A DNA stretch of 19,229 nt, taken from positions 1-19,229 of the forward strand of contig PFAR01000039.1 of assembly GCA_002773655.1 (NCBI GenBank), written 5' to 3'. The first letter of the stretch is position 1. Each line of letters opens with the position of its first letter. Both the position numbers and the translations under genes were made by a program. Below, piece by piece: positions 7,073 through 14,592 of this stretch. The notes under the pieces were generated by a model, which was not told the DNA's origin, did no database searches, and saw only the letters and a list, made by a program, of their open reading frames with translations. Source of the DNA: Candidatus Falkowbacteria bacterium CG10_big_fil_rev_8_21_14_0_10_43_10 (GTDB lineage: Bacteria > Patescibacteriota > Patescibacteriia > Patescibacteriales > XYC2-FULL-47-12).

Positions 7073-9580
7073 ATGAAAAAGCTGAACGCGGTATTAGTAT
7101 TATTAATGGTAATCGGGCTGTTTTTTTGCCAAAAAACAGCGGGGCAAGTGAGCAGTATCACCATTGAAATGAACCAGCCGGCAGGCGGACAATTTACGGT
7201 CCGCTGGGAGAATAAAACTGATTTTGGCCAGCCCTATGTCGTTGAAGTATGGGCCGGTTCGCAAAGTATGGCGGCCAAAACCGTGGCCGGACCGCAAGTG
7301 GTCTCTGGCGGGGAAAAGCAAACTATTTTTAATATGTATACAAATCCCCAAGAACTTTGGTACACAGCCGGAGTTCGCCTGCAAAACGAGTACGAGTATA
7401 CGTATAGCTGTAATAGCTGTTACGCCGGACTATGGAACGGCGAACCAACGCCGACCGCCAGGCCGACAAATACCCTAACGGCGACGGCAACCTTAACGTC
7501 CACTCCGACTGCGATTCCGACGGCAATCATAATTAAAAAAGTTATCGGAGAGGAAACTGTGAAACCCATGGATATTGCCATGGAAGAAGCGGTATCGGCA
7601 ACCACACCGATGAAAATAAGAGTGAACGTGGTTGGCTATTACGACGCGGTTACAGTATGGAGTGGAGAAGAAGAAAAAGAATTTATAGTTTCCACTCCCC
7701 AGTCACTCACCTTTGGCTGTTCAATCCAAACAGTAACAGGAATAGTAATTGACAAGTGGTGGATTGATGTTCTGGATGGAGGACAAAACATCGGAGATGA
7801 TCTGGAAATAAAATCGGCAACGAATTCTACGGTAAGACTGAATATCAGTTATGCCGCTGAAAAAAAGCTGTGGGTTACAGTTTGCGGCCGATATGAAGAC
7901 GGCGAAAAAATAAAAGTCGTTACCGCCAAAATAACGATAATCAACTCTTTACCACTAGCCTCAACCCCCACGCCGGCAAATACGCCGACTCCCGCACCGA
8001 CGAATATCCCGCCTTCGCCAACTAACACGCCGGTTGAGGGAAACACGCCGCCGATATTGCGAATGGCGGATGGATATTATCAAAATAATACTGTTTTAAA
8101 GGATGCCACCTTGAAATTGACGATGGCGATAATTGATGAAAACGGTCCCGCCGATCCAATAGTGTATTTATCGGAAACGACTGGGGAGGTAATATTAAAC
8201 CCCAGTACTTATCGACATAAAAAAAATTTGTGGACGATGGGGATATGGTTGAAAACAGACAAAGTGGGAATTTTTACGGCCACTATTTTAGCTTATGATG
8301 GCAGCCACTATAGCGAGCCATTATATCTGAAGTGGGAGGTGGTGAATCAATCACCAACCCAAACGCCGGCGCCGATGCCTACTTTAACTCCCCAGCCGAC
8401 GCCAACCGCGACGTTTACGCCGCCAGCGCCAACCGCGACGTTTACGCCTACACCGACTTTGCTGCCCAACAGAGTGGCGCCATATGCCTTAAACATTTCG
8501 TTGAGCGACGGATCTAAAATCATGAATATCGAATCCTCCCAAAAAATTGGCGCATTTTCCGGCGCGGAGTTTGTGCTAAATATTAAAGCTCTTGACGACT
8601 GGGACGGGAGAGATGTTAAAATTTTATCTCAAGGATGCGATGTAACGCCAATGAAAATATCCGATGGCGAGGCTGAAGAGCAAGTTAATCTAAATTTCAG
8701 CAGCGCCGGCGAGTACACCTATGTATTTTGGGCGACGGATGGAGAAAAAGAAAGCGAAAAAATTTCTCTTAGCTTTAGCATTAGTCTTTCTTCCACCCCC
8801 ACGCCGACGGTCACGCCCGCACCGACATCCAAACCGTCTCCTACCGCCACTCCTCCCCCCCTGAAAACAGGAGAGGCAATGGCTGTTATTGACAACAGTC
8901 AGGGTGATGCGGAAATAAATATTTTGTGGGATATGCCTACTACTGATGTTAAGGTATGGCATATCTATGTTTTTCAGGACGCTGACACCCAGCCCCAGTA
9001 CTTAGGTTGGATGTCGCCAGATGTAAATTATATCTGGTGGAATAAAAGTAATGTCCAGATTGATCCCTTATTTAAAAAAGAGGGGCCGAAATCTGGTATT
9101 ACTTATCGCTTTGAGGTTAGAGGGGTAAATACTAACAAAAGCAAAATTGTAGTTTGCAAAAGTAATACCTCCAGCCCAATTATGTTAATTAACAAAGTGA
9201 TAGCCAAAGGCATCAAAGCGGCAAAGGGAGGGTTCCAAGTCAATATTGGCTGGGACCAAACTATCGCTCCAGCGGCTGAATTTTGGGATGTCTGGCTATC
9301 CGTTGATGATGAGGCTTATAAATACTTAGGCCAAATCATTAATAATATGGGGAATGTGCTTGAGTGGAAACAAAACAATCCCTATATTACGGAAAACTTC
9401 CGGACAGGCCCGCAACTTGACCTGGACTACAAATTTTTGGTTTATCCTCTCTCTAGCCAGAGGAAAATAATCTCCGGGCCTTTTCCGACGGATAGAGTAA
9501 GATTTGTAATCAATACCATTACCGTCGGTACTGCATCGTGGAAAGAGTTGGATATTCAATATGAATCGCCAGCTCCATAA
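7073..9580 (+). CDS. Large secreted multidomain protein with four Pro/Thr-rich linkers and beta-sandwich repeats; function unknown
   Basis: The protein has 835 residues. Residues 1-25 form a signal peptide (KK, then LNAVLVLLMVIGLFF, with likely cleavage near TAG-QV). The mature protein alternates beta-rich domains with linkers made almost only of P, T, A and S, at about residues 126-152, 300-326, 426-467 and 573-600. The two domains before and after the third linker (about 327-425 and 466-572) look Ig- or cadherin-like. The last two (about 603-700 and 710-835) share the pattern VxxxWxxYxxxD...YLG...W...GPxxxxxYxFxVxP with each other and with the 9877 gene, suggesting a fibronectin-III-like repeat. 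There is no C-terminal membrane segment, LPXTG or lipobox, so it is probably released or held non-covalently. The linkers are candidate O-glycosylation sites, fitting the divergently transcribed glycan operon. I do not recognise the family. Confidence 0.85.
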   Translation: MKKLNAVLVLLMVIGLFFCQKTAGQVSSITIEMNQPAGGQFTVRWENKTDFGQPYVVEVWAGSQSMAAKTVAGPQVVSGGEKQTIFNMYTNPQELWYTAGVRLQNEYEYTYSCNSCYAGLWNGEPTPTARPTNTLTATATLTSTPTAIPTAIIIKKVIGEETVKPMDIAMEEAVSATTPMKIRVNVVGYYDAVTVWSGEEEKEFIVSTPQSLTFGCSIQTVTGIVIDKWWIDVLDGGQNIGDDLEIKSATNSTVRLNISYAAEKKLWVTVCGRYEDGEKIKVVTAKITIINSLPLASTPTPANTPTPAPTNIPPSPTNTPVEGNTPPILRMADGYYQNNTVLKDATLKLTMAIIDENGPADPIVYLSETTGEVILNPSTYRHKKNLWTMGIWLKTDKVGIFTATILAYDGSHYSEPLYLKWEVVNQSPTQTPAPMPTLTPQPTPTATFTPPAPTATFTPTPTLLPNRVAPYALNISLSDGSKIMNIESSQKIGAFSGAEFVLNIKALDDWDGRDVKILSQGCDVTPMKISDGEAEEQVNLNFSSAGEYTYVFWATDGEKESEKISLSFSISLSSTPTPTVTPAPTSKPSPTATPPPLKTGEAMAVIDNSQGDAEINILWDMPTTDVKVWHIYVFQDADTQPQYLGWMSPDVNYIWWNKSNVQIDPLFKKEGPKSGITYRFEVRGVNTNKSKIVVCKSNTSSPIMLINKVIAKGIKAAKGGFQVNIGWDQTIAPAAEFWDVWLSVDDEAYKYLGQIINNMGNVLEWKQNNPYITENFRTGPQLDLDYKFLVYPLSSQRKIISGPFPTDRVRFVINTITVGTASWKELDIQYESPAP
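8401..8448 (+). repeat. Tandem direct repeat inside the third linker
   Basis: A 21-base unit starting GCCAACCGCGACG is present identically at 8401-8421 and 8428-8448, a 27-base period (9 codons, coding PTATFTPPA then PTATFTPTP). Perfect identity at DNA level, including synonymous positions, points to recent slippage or unequal exchange that changes linker length. Confidence 0.8.
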
Positions 9581-9605
9581 AACAAAATTGCTCCTTTAAG
9601 TTGCC

Positions 9606-9639
9606 TCCGCTATGTTTAACTACGTAGCGGATTTTTTTT
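9606..9639 (+). terminator. Rho-independent terminator of the 7073 gene
   Basis: The stem TCCGCTA (9606-9612) pairs with TAGCGGA (9625-9631), extended inward by three further pairs, and is followed directly by eight T residues (9632-9639). It lies 25 bases after the stop codon and isolates this gene from the next one, which has its own promoter. Confidence 0.88.
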
Positions 9640-9710
9640 GCTAAAATTAAATAAAAAACTGCCATTTAACTAAAATTAGGGATGAATATAAAAACTTATG
9701 CTAAAAAATA

Positions 9711-9738
9711 TTGACAAAAGCAAAAAATGTGTTAATAT
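9711..9738 (+). promoter_or_regulatory. Promoter for the 9877 secreted-protein gene
   Basis: TTGACA (9711-9716), a 16-base spacer, then TAATAT (9733-9738) preceded by TG one base upstream, giving an extended -10. The expected start near 9745 gives a long leader of about 130 bases. Confidence 0.75.
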
Positions 9739-9790
9739 TTAAGAATTCAAAATTTATTTGGATTACTATGTTCTTTAACAAAGAATCAAT

Positions 9791-9843
9791 TCCGCTTCTA
9801 GAAAGCGGATTATTCATAGATTAAAAAGAGCTGTTTCAGCTCT
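9791..9843 (+). other. Two hairpins in the 5' leader of the 9877 gene
   Basis: The first hairpin is TCCGCTT (9791-9797) / AAGCGGA (9803-9809) with a 5-base loop. The second is AGAGCTG (9827-9833) / CAGCTCT (9837-9843) with a TTT loop. The second is flanked by A-runs on the plus strand, so it is not a terminator of this message, though it would resemble one on the minus strand where no gene reads through. They could stabilise the 5' end of an abundant message or be a regulatory leader. They match no riboswitch known to me. Confidence 0.5.
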
Positions 9844-9865
9844 AAAAAATATTAAACACGGGATT

Positions 9866-9870
9866 GGAGA
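9866..9870 (+). promoter_or_regulatory. Shine-Dalgarno site of the 9877 gene
   Basis: GGAGA lies 6 bases before the ATG at 9877. With the 7073 gene this is one of only two clear Shine-Dalgarno sites in the window, both on secreted-protein genes. Confidence 0.75.
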
Positions 9871-9876
9871 AGTAAG

Positions 9877-11586
9877 ATGAAAAAAGTTTTAGCAGTTGTG
9901 GTTTTTTTCGCGCTCCTTTCGGGAGCATTCGAGAAAACGTGGGCCGCTGTCACAAAATTAGACTTAACGGCGGATACAAAAACCGGTCAGGGAACAGTTT
10001 CTATTTCCCTAAACCAGCCTGCCTACGATTTTAAGGTACAGGTCTGGGCCGGAAACGAAAACTACGGCATCATACCAACTAAACCGCTAGGCTCGCTGGC
10101 CATTGATAAAACACCGGCGGGAAAACTGGACTTTCAGTTTGACTTCAGTTTGCAGTCAAATTGGGGACAAGCTATTCCCTATTACACGCTAAAAATCCAT
10201 TACACGGCTATCAGCGAATATGATGATTATACTGATGGCCAGTATTTAGAATGGGATATTAGGAATGGTTATTGGCTGAACCGGTATTATGGATTTATCA
10301 ATTACGTTCCCGGTTCCGACCCAACGCCAAGCCCTGCGCTGTCTGGGTCGCCGCAATGGCACGTAAGCGTGATGGATAATACCACCACGGCGCTGAATAT
10401 TGGCGGGCAGACAGACTACGACGATTTGCCTGATCTTGATATCCGCTGGCAACTGGAAAAAGGGTCTCCCGCTAATATTAAAAACATAGTCGTTTATGTA
10501 AGTATTAATGGCGGGACCTACCAAGCTCTGGGGCAAACTTTTGTCGGCTCGGCTAGTCATTTGGTTTGGCGCAATGTTCCAGACAACATTGCGCTTTATC
10601 TCGATTTCCGCGGTGGTCCGCAATTTGGGAAAAGCTACCAGTTTCTAGTTTATTTCTATACTGACACTGGTGCGTCTTATGGCCCGTTTTACAACTCCGG
10701 ATCGGTTAAAATTTTGGCGAACAGAAGCCTGTCGCCAACGCCGACGGTAACGCCGCCTCCGCCTCAACAGTCGACAAAGACGCCTGTACAAACGTCCACG
10801 CCGACTGTTACGCCAATGCCGATAGCGGGACTGCCGCCCACTGATCTTAAGGCAGAGCAAAACACCTGGGATCCAAATAACGTGGTCTTTTCTTGCACGG
10901 CGTTATTTAATGAAGTTCAATTCTCTCTATATGAGAGAACTGAAGGACAGTTGCCGGAGCAGACGATGAAAATCGGCGAGCAAACCGTCAAAAAAATCGA
11001 CGGGGTTTGCTTTCTCACTCTCCCTTGTGTAAATAACCCAAACGCCCAACTAAGTTTAGGCAAAATTTACCACTTGGAAGCGAGGCAGAAAAACAACGCC
11101 CAGTTTTCCCAGGCGGCTGTAAAAGATTTTATCTTGTCGATTTCCAGAGCTGAATACAGCCAAACTGGCGACGGAATAACCGTTCGATGGCAGACTTATG
11201 CGCCAAAAGTCAGAATTAGCGTTTGGCACATATTGTACGACACTAACGGGAGGTCTATCGGAGGGGAATTTGTGCGCGATATTGTAACAGAAAACGCGCA
11301 AAAATACCCAACCGAATGCTTGATCCCGGAAAATTATTCCGGAAAAGACGGAAAAAAACTCTTTTCCGGGGGAGATTACGCTATAGCTTTCACGGGCTAC
11401 ATGAAATCTAGCCCGATACGAAACATCGCGGACGAACCCCTTGAATCAGCAACGGTGTATGCTTTAACACTGGTAACGTACGGTAAAAAGGACGTTACCA
11501 CCGCCTCGTTCACCACCAAAGAAAACTGGGGCACAATAGAACTTTCTACAAAATCTACGTTGTGTCATCCAGTATATCCCTATTAA
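9877..11586 (+). CDS. Secreted multidomain protein with Pro/Thr-rich linker, related to the 7073 product; function unknown
   Basis: The protein has 569 residues and a clear signal peptide (MKKVLAVVVFFALLSGAF, likely cleavage after TWA at residue 24). An N-terminal beta domain (about 25-147) contains YDFKVQVWAGNENYG, matching YVVEVWAGSQSM near the N-terminus of the 7073 product. A second domain (about 160-284: IRWQLEKG, VVYVSINGGTYQALGQTF, LVW, RGGPQFGKSYQFLVYF) matches the last domain of that protein (WDVWLSVDDEAYKYLGQ, LEW, GPQLDLDYKFLVYP). A Pro/Thr/Gln linker spans about 285-319, then two more beta-rich regions follow, one containing VRWQTYAPKVRISVWHI. There is no membrane anchor or sorting signal at the C-terminus. 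The two genes are paralogs or share shuffled domains. The function is probably extracellular or surface-associated; I do not recognise a named family. Confidence 0.85.
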   Translation: MKKVLAVVVFFALLSGAFEKTWAAVTKLDLTADTKTGQGTVSISLNQPAYDFKVQVWAGNENYGIIPTKPLGSLAIDKTPAGKLDFQFDFSLQSNWGQAIPYYTLKIHYTAISEYDDYTDGQYLEWDIRNGYWLNRYYGFINYVPGSDPTPSPALSGSPQWHVSVMDNTTTALNIGGQTDYDDLPDLDIRWQLEKGSPANIKNIVVYVSINGGTYQALGQTFVGSASHLVWRNVPDNIALYLDFRGGPQFGKSYQFLVYFYTDTGASYGPFYNSGSVKILANRSLSPTPTVTPPPPQQSTKTPVQTSTPTVTPMPIAGLPPTDLKAEQNTWDPNNVVFSCTALFNEVQFSLYERTEGQLPEQTMKIGEQTVKKIDGVCFLTLPCVNNPNAQLSLGKIYHLEARQKNNAQFSQAAVKDFILSISRAEYSQTGDGITVRWQTYAPKVRISVWHILYDTNGRSIGGEFVRDIVTENAQKYPTECLIPENYSGKDGKKLFSGGDYAIAFTGYMKSSPIRNIADEPLESATVYALTLVTYGKKDVTTASFTTKENWGTIELSTKSTLCHPVYPY

Positions 11587-11611
11587 TATATACACAAAAT
11601 CGTTCATTATA

Positions 11612-11646
11612 GACTGCTTATAAATAACAAAAGCAGTCCTTTTTTT
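11612..11646 (+). terminator. Rho-independent terminator of the 9877 gene
   Basis: GACTGCTT (11612-11619) pairs with AAGCAGTC (11631-11638), with an 11-base A-rich loop, and is followed by C and seven T residues. It lies 25 bases after the stop codon. Confidence 0.88.
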
Positions 11647-11662
11647 GCTGTTTTTAAGCTAT

Positions 11663-11692
11663 TGACAAAATCTGAAAATATGGTAATATAAA
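11663..11692 (+). promoter_or_regulatory. Promoter of the Wzz-like gene
   Basis: TTGACA lies at 11663-11668. The -10 is either TAATAT at 11684-11689 with TG one base upstream (15-base spacer) or TATAAA at 11687-11692 (18-base spacer). Start to ATG is only about 20 bases and contains no Shine-Dalgarno site. Confidence 0.65.
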
Positions 11693-11716
11693 AAGTTATT
11701 AATTAAACATATTTTT

Positions 11717-12352
11717 ATGGAATTAATCGCTATAATCAATAAAAACCGCAAAAAATTAATTTACAGTATTTTCATCTTTCTCGCGGCCGCGTTGATAGTA
11801 ACCTTTGTCCAGCCGTTAAAATACCGGGCGCAGGCGCAAGTCTTGGTGGTGCAAGAATTTGAGGAAAGCGTTGACCCTTACTCCGCTTCCAAATTAAACG
11901 AATATCTGGGCGGACTGCTCGCCAAGATAGTTTCTTCCGAATCTTTTTTTAACCAGACCATCAAATCGGGATTCGGCATTGACACCGGCTACTTTTCCGG
12001 CTCAAAGAAAAAACAGCTGAAGCAATGGAATAAAACCGTGGAGGCAAAATCCCTTTACGAGTCGGGCATTATCGTCTTATCCGTTTATCATCCGAATAAA
12101 GACCAGGCGGAAAAAATCGCCCAAGCGGCCATCTATACCTTAAAAACCACTAATAGCTTTTATCACAGTGTTCCCAAGGTTGACGTGCGCATTATAGACA
12201 GCCCTTCGGTTTCGTTCCTGCCGGCTAAACCGAATATCTTATTTAATATTATTATCGGCCTCTTGTTCGGCTTTGTTTCCGGCCTGCTGTTTGTTTACTA
12301 CAATGAACAAAATAAAACCGCGCTGGAAAAAATAAAAGAGAAAATATTATAA
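11717..12352 (+). CDS. Polysaccharide chain-length determinant / co-polymerase-like protein (Wzz family)
   Basis: This 211-residue protein has the Wzz/YveK layout. It has a short cytoplasmic N-terminus (MELIAIINKNRKK), a first membrane helix at about 14-31, an extracellular domain starting KYRAQAQVLVVQ, and a second helix at about 174-195 preceded by the proline-rich SVSFLPAKPN that marks the family. It ends with a short cytoplasmic tail (NEQNKTALEKIKEKIL). There is no Walker A/B kinase domain, as in Wzz or the YveK half of the split Gram-positive type. Such proteins set glycan chain length together with a Wzy-type polymerase; here the partner would be the 4780-6186 product. It is a single-gene transcript with its own promoter and terminator, separate from the glycan operon. 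Confidence 0.85.
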   Translation: MELIAIINKNRKKLIYSIFIFLAAALIVTFVQPLKYRAQAQVLVVQEFEESVDPYSASKLNEYLGGLLAKIVSSESFFNQTIKSGFGIDTGYFSGSKKKQLKQWNKTVEAKSLYESGIIVLSVYHPNKDQAEKIAQAAIYTLKTTNSFYHSVPKVDVRIIDSPSVSFLPAKPNILFNIIIGLLFGFVSGLLFVYYNEQNKTALEKIKEKIL

Positions 12353-12366
12353 AAATATTCACAATA

Positions 12367-12400
12367 AAAAAGTAGGGGGTAAAAAAAGCCCCTACTTTTT
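12367..12400. terminator. Bidirectional rho-independent terminator between convergent genes
   Basis: AAAAAGTAGGGG (12367-12378) is the exact inverse of CCCCTACTTTTT (12389-12400), with a 10-base loop. There are T-runs on both sides, so it can end both the Wzz-like transcript and the DUF4012 transcript. A second copy of CCCTACTTTTT lies at about 12411-12421 and could form an alternative hairpin with the same left arm. Confidence 0.88.
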
Positions 12401-12469
12401 ATTTTTCTGTCCCTACTTTTTTATTTTGAATATTATTTGCGGCATTTGCATTCATCTGAGTCCATTTAG

Positions 12470-12524
12470 ATACGTACAACGGATTCAAATTAAAGGATCG
12501 CGGTTAGTTTTAAATACGTACAAC
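12470..12524. repeat. Pair of 11-base direct repeats ATACGTACAAC
   Basis: ATACGTACAAC occurs at 12470-12480 and 12514-12524, 44 bases apart. Each contains the palindrome TACGTA. They lie between the shared terminator and the stop codon of the DUF4012 gene. No gene or promoter is seen here; the role is unknown. Confidence 0.45.
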
Positions 12525-12531
12525 TTAACTT

Positions 12532-14478
12532 CTACTGATAAAATTCATTTCTAACGGTGAACTCCCGGTCTTCGCTTAATTTCCCCTGCCAAACAACCTG
12601 ATTGGTTTGTTCATCCGGGCAGTAGCTGCAATTCAGCGGCAAATACTCTTTTATTCTGTTGGCCGAAGTTACGTTGATATTAAAATCCGTGTATTCATTG
12701 CCCAGCTGTTTTTGCAGAACTAATTTATACTCATTGCCTAACTTAACCCTGGCGGGCAATTCATACTTGAATTCTAATTTTTTCTCTTGGCCCGGCGGCA
12801 GGGAGATGAATGTGCCAAACGCAGTCCTGCCTAATTCGCTGGCAACATCAAACTTCTGGCCGCCGGCTATTAACTTTGCTCCGTTCGGCGCGTACACCCT
12901 AAGATAATCGCGATAGGCCGGAACCAAAGGGTCGTCTTTTCTGGCGTCTTCGCTGTAATTATATGTCAGCAATAAAGCCGCCTCTATTTTCCCGTTAACT
13001 TCCGCGACTGTATAATCAATTTTCCGGCTGATATACTGGTCAAGGCGGGCAGTGCTTAAATTGGCGTCAACCACCATTAAATAATCTTTTTCGGCCGGCA
13101 ATAAATCCCCGGAAAATCCGCTCTCCGCCACATGGGCCTGCAGTTCCGGATCGTTAAAGTAGACAAACATTTTCTGCTCTTCCACGTTTTTGCTGATAAC
13201 CGTCATCGCGCCTAAAATATTAAGCAAAGGCATTTTAAATAATTTCTTTCGGACTTCCTGGGCAATCGGGTTAATAATATATTTTCTGTCCGACCCTTCA
13301 ATTGTTTTTCCGCCGGCCAGTTCAGTGCGCTCGCAAACTTTATTTTCCTTGCATTCTTTTACATACTGAGGGGTATTGCCGAAGTTGCCGCTGTTATATT
13401 CTATGTTATCAACCGCCACTCCGCCCACCAAATCCAGCCAGCCATTGACAACCTCCGGGCTGAAAGCTATTACGCCGTCTGGCTCTTCCTGTCCGCCTTG
13501 GGCTTTATAAAGCGCCTGCGCCCGCTGGGCGGTTAACGGAAAGCTGGGCGACCAATTGACATCAGTTAAAGTCCACTGGTCCTTGCCATAATAATCGCGC
13601 AACGGCTCCGGCGGATTAATTTTAAATCCGCTTTTATTCTCCCGGTCAAATTCAGGAGTATCCTTTAAATAAAAATCAACTATCTCTCCATCTTTAATCT
13701 TTAAGATGCCGAAATTGCCAATATAGCCGCCGGTCGGCATCAGCTTCCGGTTATTCTGCATCAACAGTAGATAGGTCATCCCTTCCTTCTCCAATACTGG
13801 ATAAACAATACCGGCGACTTGGGCGTCTTCGTCTTCAAAGCGCTTAAACTCCTCGGCCGCCTTTTTAATGGTCGGCCAGTCGCTGATTCCCGCCTCTTCC
13901 GTAACCGCTAAAACAGCCTTTGACTCTTTATAAATATTATCAACTTCTTTCAATAAATTGCCTACCAATGCTACCGCCCCCTGTTTATCGGCCAAATTGT
14001 CATAGCTCGCGGCGCCGAACGCCTGCAGTTCTTTAACTATGTCCACTAACGAGGCATAAGAATCTAAAGCGGAAATTGACGGATTTACCACTCTATTGCC
14101 CGCCTCTAGCTTGCCGCCTATCAAGGGGATAGAAAACAAAAATTTATGGTCCAGCAGGCCCTGTATTTTTCCCAGAGATTTTCTTGCCTGCAGAGCTGAT
14201 TCTTTTGATTGCAAAAAATGGTCGTCTTTCCAAAGATTATAAGCGATATAGACATCTTCTTTGGCCTGGGCGATTAGGCCGAAATAATAAATGCTCATGC
14301 TGCCGATTATAATGCCCAAAATAAAAACCACTACCAATAAACCGGTAACGGCGTGCTTGGTGCGGCGGTATTTTTTTAATAAATTAAAATACCTCTCCCG
14401 AAATGGATATTTTTTGTTCTGGTTGTTCTGGTCTGCTGATTGCGGTTGTTCTGGCAGAAAATTCAATTGACTTACCAT
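12532..14478 (-). CDS. DUF4012 membrane protein, possible cell-envelope glycan transferase
   Basis: The protein has 648 residues. A cytoplasmic Gln/Asn/Lys-rich N-terminus (1-40) is followed by one membrane helix (about 43-66), a helical region (about 67-215), and then the DUF4012 domain. The domain is recognised by YLLLMQNNRKLMPTGGYIGNFGILKIKDGEI, DTPEFD, INPPEPLRDYY and the strongly typical TDVNWSPSFP. The C-terminal region (from about 540) is beta-rich and ends in a cysteine pair, CSYC. DUF4012 proteins are frequent in Patescibacteria, Actinobacteria and Chloroflexi. They are often compared with LytR-CpsA-Psr proteins, which attach glycans to the wall; that function is not established here and I infer it only from context. 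It is transcribed alone from its own promoter, converging on the Wzz-like gene. Confidence 0.85.
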   Translation of the reverse strand: MVSQLNFLPEQPQSADQNNQNKKYPFRERYFNLLKKYRRTKHAVTGLLVVVFILGIIIGSMSIYYFGLIAQAKEDVYIAYNLWKDDHFLQSKESALQARKSLGKIQGLLDHKFLFSIPLIGGKLEAGNRVVNPSISALDSYASLVDIVKELQAFGAASYDNLADKQGAVALVGNLLKEVDNIYKESKAVLAVTEEAGISDWPTIKKAAEEFKRFEDEDAQVAGIVYPVLEKEGMTYLLLMQNNRKLMPTGGYIGNFGILKIKDGEIVDFYLKDTPEFDRENKSGFKINPPEPLRDYYGKDQWTLTDVNWSPSFPLTAQRAQALYKAQGGQEEPDGVIAFSPEVVNGWLDLVGGVAVDNIEYNSGNFGNTPQYVKECKENKVCERTELAGGKTIEGSDRKYIINPIAQEVRKKLFKMPLLNILGAMTVISKNVEEQKMFVYFNDPELQAHVAESGFSGDLLPAEKDYLMVVDANLSTARLDQYISRKIDYTVAEVNGKIEAALLLTYNYSEDARKDDPLVPAYRDYLRVYAPNGAKLIAGGQKFDVASELGRTAFGTFISLPPGQEKKLEFKYELPARVKLGNEYKLVLQKQLGNEYTDFNINVTSANRIKEYLPLNCSYCPDEQTNQVVWQGKLSEDREFTVRNEFYQ

Positions 14479-14505
14479 ATTTTTAAGCTTTAAAATAATC
14501 AGGTT

Positions 14506-14533
14506 ATTCTACCAATTTTTTTAAAAATGTCAA
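14506..14533 (-). promoter_or_regulatory. Promoter of the DUF4012 gene
   Basis: On the minus strand TTGACA (14528-14533), a 16-base spacer, then TAGAAT (14506-14511) with TG one base upstream. It sits only a few bases beyond the terminator of the argS operon, so the two transcription units abut. The leader is about 20 bases and has no Shine-Dalgarno site. Confidence 0.72.
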
Positions 14534-14540
14534 GGAAACA

Positions 14541-14589
14541 AAAATCCCACAAATATACAAATCTTCTCACAAATTTATATATTCGTGGG
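14541..14589 (-). terminator. Rho-independent terminator of the tyrS-rayT-argS operon
   Basis: On the minus strand, an arm starting CCCACGAATATATAAAT (14573-14589) pairs with an arm ending TATTTGTGGG (14546-14562) over 17 positions with two G-U wobbles and a 10-base loop. ATTTTTG follows. It starts 3 bases after the argS stop codon. Confidence 0.85.
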
Positions 14590-14592
14590 TTA

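Noticed and set aside
7329..8962. Several minus-strand frames opposite the Pro/Thr linkers
   Set aside because: They give Gly/Val- or Arg-rich low-complexity products, the expected shadows of ACG-CCG type codons on the other strand.
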